Source of the DNA: JBKBKC01 sp046294265
GTDB taxonomy: Bacteria; Pseudomonadota; Alphaproteobacteria; Rhodobacterales; Rhodobacteraceae
Length of the DNA: 64,000 nucleotides
NCBI GenBank assembly: GCA_046294265.1
Contig: JBKBKC010000014.1
Location: 41,089 to 105,088 of the forward strand
Direction of reading: 5' to 3'
The notes below the pieces were generated by a model. It saw nothing but the letters and a program-made list of their open reading frames with translations, had not been told where the DNA came from and searched no databases. The translations under genes were made by a program, and so were the position numbers. This document shows, in pieces, positions 61,029-64,000 of this stretch (its first letter is position 1; the number at the start of each line of letters is the position of its first letter).

Positions 61029-62085
61029 GCGTCGGATCGAAACCGGGGGGGGCGGGGGTGCCCTTGGCGTGAAAGGCGATGGCCTTGAACACCGAACCCA
61101 TTTCGGCGGGGTGGGTCAAGCGGCGATGCGCCGCGAGGTGGCTCTGCAATGCCGGACCGCGCAAGCCTGCCGCCAGACGCGCCGCCCGCTGATCAATCCC
61201 GAGGCGTTGCAGCAGAAGGCCCTGATCGGTCAGCCCGCTGTGGGGCAGGGCGGTGGCGCGCGCGAGTCCCTCGAAATCCACATGCGCGGTCAGGTCGGCC
61301 TCGCCGGGGTTGGCCAGCGGATGTTCGGGGGCATGGGCGCGGACGGCCTGCAGCGTGTCGCCCTTCGACCGCCAGCCGCCATAGTCGATTACGATGGCCG
61401 CCCCGCCATGGCGCGCGATGCGTGCGGCGATGCCCGCCATGATGGCGGCGGCGGGGGCGCAGGTTTCCGTCACGGTGCCGGGCGGATCGGCGGCAAAGCG
61501 CGGGTCGGGCAGCGGCAGGGGTGCGGAGAGGCCGAAGGCCAGACGGCCCCCTTTCAGGCCCACGACGCGCTCATGCCAGCCATCAGGGCCGCGCTGGAAT
61601 TGGCGGATGGGCAGGGCGTCGAAGAATTCGTTGGCGATCAGGAACAGCGGCGCCTCGGGCAGTGCTTCGACCGTATCGGCCCATGTCACCGGATGGTCGC
61701 CAAGGGTGCGGCGCTGGATGGCGCGCAGGGTGGGCGACGCCTCGACCAGCACCACGCGCGCGGCGGCGTGAAAGCCGGGCACGCCCCGCGTCGCGCGCAG
61801 CGCGTCGGCCATCAGCGTGCCCCGGCCGGGGCCGGGTTCGGCCAGCACAAAGGGCGCGGGGGATCCTTGATCCAGCCAGCCTTGCGCCAGCGCGAGGCCC
61901 ACAAGCTCACCGAACATCTGGCTGATCTCGGGCGCGGTGGTGAAATCGCCCGCCGCGCCAAAGGGGTCGCGGGTGGCGTAGTAGCCGTGGTCAGGGTGCA
62001 GCAGGCAATCGGCCATGTAATCGGCCACGCTGATGGGCCCGGTGGCCGCGATTCGGCGGATCAGATGGGCGGCCAGCGCCGTCAT
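61021..62085 (-). CDS. MidA/NDUFAF7-type SAM-dependent methyltransferase
   Basis: A 354-residue protein of the MidA family (mitochondrial NDUFAF7 methylates an arginine of a complex I subunit). It begins LIRRIAATGPISVADYMADCLLHPDHGYY; the SAM site is LAEPGPGRGTLMADAL, and NEFFDALPIRQF is conserved. The start at 62085 overlaps the lgt stop as ATGA. Its stop region overlaps pgeF by eight bases, giving a compact lgt-midA-pgeF operon. Confidence 0.92.
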   Translation of the reverse strand: MTALAAHLIRRIAATGPISVADYMADCLLHPDHGYYATRDPFGAAGDFTTAPEISQMFGELVGLALAQGWLDQGSPAPFVLAEPGPGRGTLMADALRATRGVPGFHAAARVVLVEASPTLRAIQRRTLGDHPVTWADTVEALPEAPLFLIANEFFDALPIRQFQRGPDGWHERVVGLKGGRLAFGLSAPLPLPDPRFAADPPGTVTETCAPAAAIMAGIAARIARHGGAAIVIDYGGWRSKGDTLQAVRAHAPEHPLANPGEADLTAHVDFEGLARATALPHSGLTDQGLLLQRLGIDQRAARLAAGLRGPALQSHLAAHRRLTHPAEMGSVFKAIAFHAKGTPAPPGFDPTHA

Positions 62086-62972
62086 GCGGGCCGCAACGTC
62101 GCCCCGGCGCGCCACACGAACCACAGCCCCACCGCGATCATCGGCAGCGACAGCACCTGCCCCATCGTCAGCCCATAGCCGCCAAGGTGAAAGGCCAGGC
62201 CCAGGGGATTGCCCGGCGAGACGAACTGCGCATCCGGCTGGCGCACGAATTCCACCGCGAACCGCGCAAGGCCGTAGCCGGTCAGGAACACCCCCATGAT
62301 CCGCCCCGGTGCCCGGAACGCGCCCCGCCGCCAGACCATCCAGATCAGCACCGCCCCCAGCACCGCCCCCTCCAGCGCCGCCTCGTAGAGTTGTGACGGA
62401 TGGCGACCGCACAGACCCTCGATGCCCGGACAGTCCTGCGCGGCAAAGCCGGGGAATGCCACGCCCCAGGGCAGGTCCGTCTGCCGCCCCCAAAGCTCGG
62501 CATTGATGAAGTTGGCGATGCGGCCCAGCAACAGGCCCGGCGGGGTGCACAGCGCCATGATGTCACCCATCGGGAGAACCGGGATGCGCTCGGCCCGGCA
62601 GAACAGCATGCCCGCCGCGACCACACCCAGAAACCCGCCGTGAAAGGCCATGCCGCCCTGCCAGACCATCGGGATCTCCCACGGATGCGCCAGGTAATAG
62701 CCCGGCTGGTAGAACAGCACGAACCCCAGCCGCCCGCCGATGATGACGCCGACGATGATCCAGGTCAGCAGCCGTTCCAACTGGTCGCGGTTCAGGGGTG
62801 CTGCGTCGGGCCAGAGCCGGGGGGTGGTGATGGCGCCGATGGCCAGCCGCCAGGCGATCACGATGCCTACGATATAGGCCAGCGCATACCAGCGCAGCGC
62901 AAAGGTGACGCCGAACAGCGTGATTGAAAAAAGGTCGGGTGAAATGTCGGGAAAGGGCAGCGGGCCTGACAT
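62082..62972 (-). CDS. lgt: Prolipoprotein diacylglyceryl transferase
   Basis: A 296-residue inner-membrane enzyme that adds diacylglycerol to the lipobox Cys of lipoproteins. About seven membrane helices are visible. Signature GRIANFINAELWGRQTD is the Lgt motif, and HGGFLGVVAAGML and RHPSQLYEA are also conserved. AGGAG lies five bases before ATG 62972. It is the first gene of the lgt-midA-pgeF operon. The GH25 lipoprotein here would be one of its substrates. Confidence 0.96.
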   Translation of the reverse strand: MSGPLPFPDISPDLFSITLFGVTFALRWYALAYIVGIVIAWRLAIGAITTPRLWPDAAPLNRDQLERLLTWIIVGVIIGGRLGFVLFYQPGYYLAHPWEIPMVWQGGMAFHGGFLGVVAAGMLFCRAERIPVLPMGDIMALCTPPGLLLGRIANFINAELWGRQTDLPWGVAFPGFAAQDCPGIEGLCGRHPSQLYEAALEGAVLGAVLIWMVWRRGAFRAPGRIMGVFLTGYGLARFAVEFVRQPDAQFVSPGNPLGLAFHLGGYGLTMGQVLSLPMIAVGLWFVWRAGATLRPA

Positions 62973-63096
62973 GCGAACTCCTGCGGTTGGCGGGGTTGTC
63001 CGGTGCCCCTGCGGCGAAGTCAACCGGCGCCCGCCCTTGTCGTGACGACCGCCCTTGCGCATATAGGCAGTGGAACACAAGCCGGGAGGCCCGCCG

Positions 63097-63378
63097 ATGC
63101 AAAGCCGCAACAAGATCCTCGATGACCTGTCGCAGCTGATGACCAATGCCATGGGCGTGGCCCAGGGCGCGCGGACCGAGGCCGAAACCGCCATGCGCGG
63201 CTTTGTGGACCGCTGGATGGCCGACCGCGATTTCGTGACGCGCGAGGAATTCGACGCCGTTCGCGTGATGGCGCAAAAGGCGCGGGACGAGAATGCGGCG
63301 CTGGCCGCGCGCATCGCGGCGCTCGAATCGGCGGCGGCCCCGGCCCCTGCCGCAACGCCCCGGAAAAAGGGCGGCTGA
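63097..63378 (+). CDS. ubiK: Accessory factor UbiK family protein (BMFP domain)
   Basis: A 93-residue helical protein. The BMFP pattern is MQSRNKILDDLSQLMTNAMG, then VTREEFDAVRVMAQKARDENAALAARIAALE, which forms a coiled coil. UbiK (YqiC) is an accessory factor for ubiquinone biosynthesis in proteobacteria. GGGAGG precedes the ATG at seven bases. It is divergent from lgt. Confidence 0.88.
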   Translation: MQSRNKILDDLSQLMTNAMGVAQGARTEAETAMRGFVDRWMADRDFVTREEFDAVRVMAQKARDENAALAARIAALESAAAPAPAATPRKKGG

Positions 63379-63625
63379 CCGTTTCTGGCTCCGTTCCCGC
63401 GCACCTGTCCTTTCGGACAGGTCCATCTTGGCGGTGACCGCGGTGCCACCTGCGGCATGCTGTCCGATGATGAAGCCGTGGCCAGATGACGCTGCGTCAG
63501 ACCATGGCGGGGAGGAGCAAAGGCCGCGCTTTCCCCTTTAGATTGCACCAGTTTTCGCTCATGTAGCTGGCAGTCGTCATCCAGTGCGGGGACACCTGCG
63601 ACAGGCGGACGCTTCGGAGGCTGCA

Positions 63626-64000
63626 ATGATTTTTATGCCCGCCCTTCACGCCGCACCCGCGCGGCGCCGCATCGTGTTCCGCGTGCCCGCGTGGAAGCGC
63701 CCGCTGGACCTGGTTCTGGCGGGGCTGGCGATGCTGGCGCTCTGGCCGCTGTTCCTCGCCATTGCCGCCATCGTCCGGCTGGGCACACCGGGCCCGGCGT
63801 TCTTTGTGCAAGAGCGTGTGGGCCTTGGTGGCCAGCGGTTCGGGATGATCAAGTTTCGCTCGATGCATCAAGATGCCGAGGTGCGGCGCGCCGCACTGCT
63901 GTCCGGGTCCGACCGGGCGGGCGTCTGCTTCAAGATGAAGGACGATCCCCGGGTCACCCCCTTCGGTCGTTTCCTGCGACGCTCTTCGCTGGACGAGCTG
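63626..64000 (+). CDS. Bacterial sugar transferase (undecaprenyl-phosphate type), 3' end outside window
   Basis: The first 125 residues of a polyprenyl-phosphate glycosyl-1-phosphate transferase, cut by the window end. A transmembrane segment (LVLAGLAMLALWPLFLAIAA near 28-50) is followed by the family motif GPAFFVQERVGLGGQRFGMIKFRSM, KMKDDPRVTPFGRFLRRSSLDEL. Such enzymes start exopolysaccharide or O-antigen synthesis by transferring sugar-1-phosphate to undecaprenyl phosphate. GGAGG lies five bases before the ATG. The N-terminal region is short, as in the WcaJ C-terminal-only or ExoY-like group. Confidence 0.92.
   Translation, partial: MIFMPALHAAPARRRIVFRVPAWKRPLDLVLAGLAMLALWPLFLAIAAIVRLGTPGPAFFVQERVGLGGQRFGMIKFRSMHQDAEVRRAALLSGSDRAGVCFKMKDDPRVTPFGRFLRRSSLDEL

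Overview
The window looks like chromosomal DNA of a Rhodobacteraceae-type alphaproteobacterium (order Rhodobacterales, Paracoccus/Rhodobacter-like). This rests on very high GC with strong GC3, an atpHAGDC operon separated from its F0 genes, a CIRCE-controlled groESL, alphaproteobacterial small families (DUF1150, DUF465, HemP), and a complete bhcR-bhcABCD cluster of the beta-hydroxyaspartate cycle. That is inference from gene content; no rRNA or tRNA gene was recognised.

Layout. 1-3.1 kb: the end of a trimethylamine-methyltransferase-family gene, an aldehyde dehydrogenase and a beta-hydroxyacid dehydrogenase, probably one catabolic operon. 3.2-10.3 kb: purF, bioY, an SDR, a YghU-type GST, a Cys/Met-metabolism PLP enzyme, cvpA and radA. 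10.4-15.1 kb: a PqiA-like protein, an MlaE/MlaF-type lipid ABC transporter with a small membrane protein, alanine racemase and aldose epimerase. 15.1-18.2 kb: znuA divergent from zur-znuC-znuB around a Zur-like palindrome. 18.4-22.3 kb: a dimethylglycine/sarcosine-dehydrogenase-like flavoprotein, a GH25 lipoprotein and a small hemP operon. 22.4-29.1 kb: bhcR divergent from bhcABCD, then a divergent GAPDH-like gene. 29.3-34.2 kb: atpHAGDC with a clear terminator. 34.3-43.2 kb: an H-type lectin, prs, an HCCA-isomerase-like protein with a coupled hydrolase that seems to lack an ordinary start codon, threonine aldolase, a YcgN-like protein, ribF, a MaoC protein, a HAD phosphatase, a Mn-dependent pyrophosphatase and a TraB/GumN protein. 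43.3-44.9 kb: an unrecognised overlapping gene pair. 44.9-47 kb: groESL. 47-53.3 kb: an HNH nuclease, a DMT permease, a lipase-like protein, a Nudix hydrolase, a caspase-fold protein lacking its catalytic dyad, and purK-purE. 53.6-64 kb: a DUF465 protein, hsp20-DUF1150 behind an RpoH-like promoter, sat-cysC, a thioredoxin-fold/prolyl-hydroxylase fusion, trxB divergent from an Lrp regulator, a small basic protein, pgeF-midA-lgt, ubiK and the start of a sugar transferase.

Themes. Carbon metabolism leans towards C2 and methylated-amine compounds: glyoxylate from glycolate enters the Bhc cycle, and demethylating enzymes flank it. Two families of interspersed intergenic elements recur. One pairs a GC-rich hairpin with a GGGATATTT-like tail (eight sites, one of them a double copy forming a 24-bp perfect inverted repeat). 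The other is a tandem double hairpin (three copies). They lie at 3' ends or between operon genes, and two of the first family lie inside the bhc operon just ahead of ribosome-binding sites.

No CRISPR array, prophage, IS element or rRNA operon was seen. The least explained pieces are the gene pair at 43353-44856, the pseudo-caspase, the prolyl-hydroxylase fusion, the HNH protein with its unassigned N-terminal domain, and the two repeat families.
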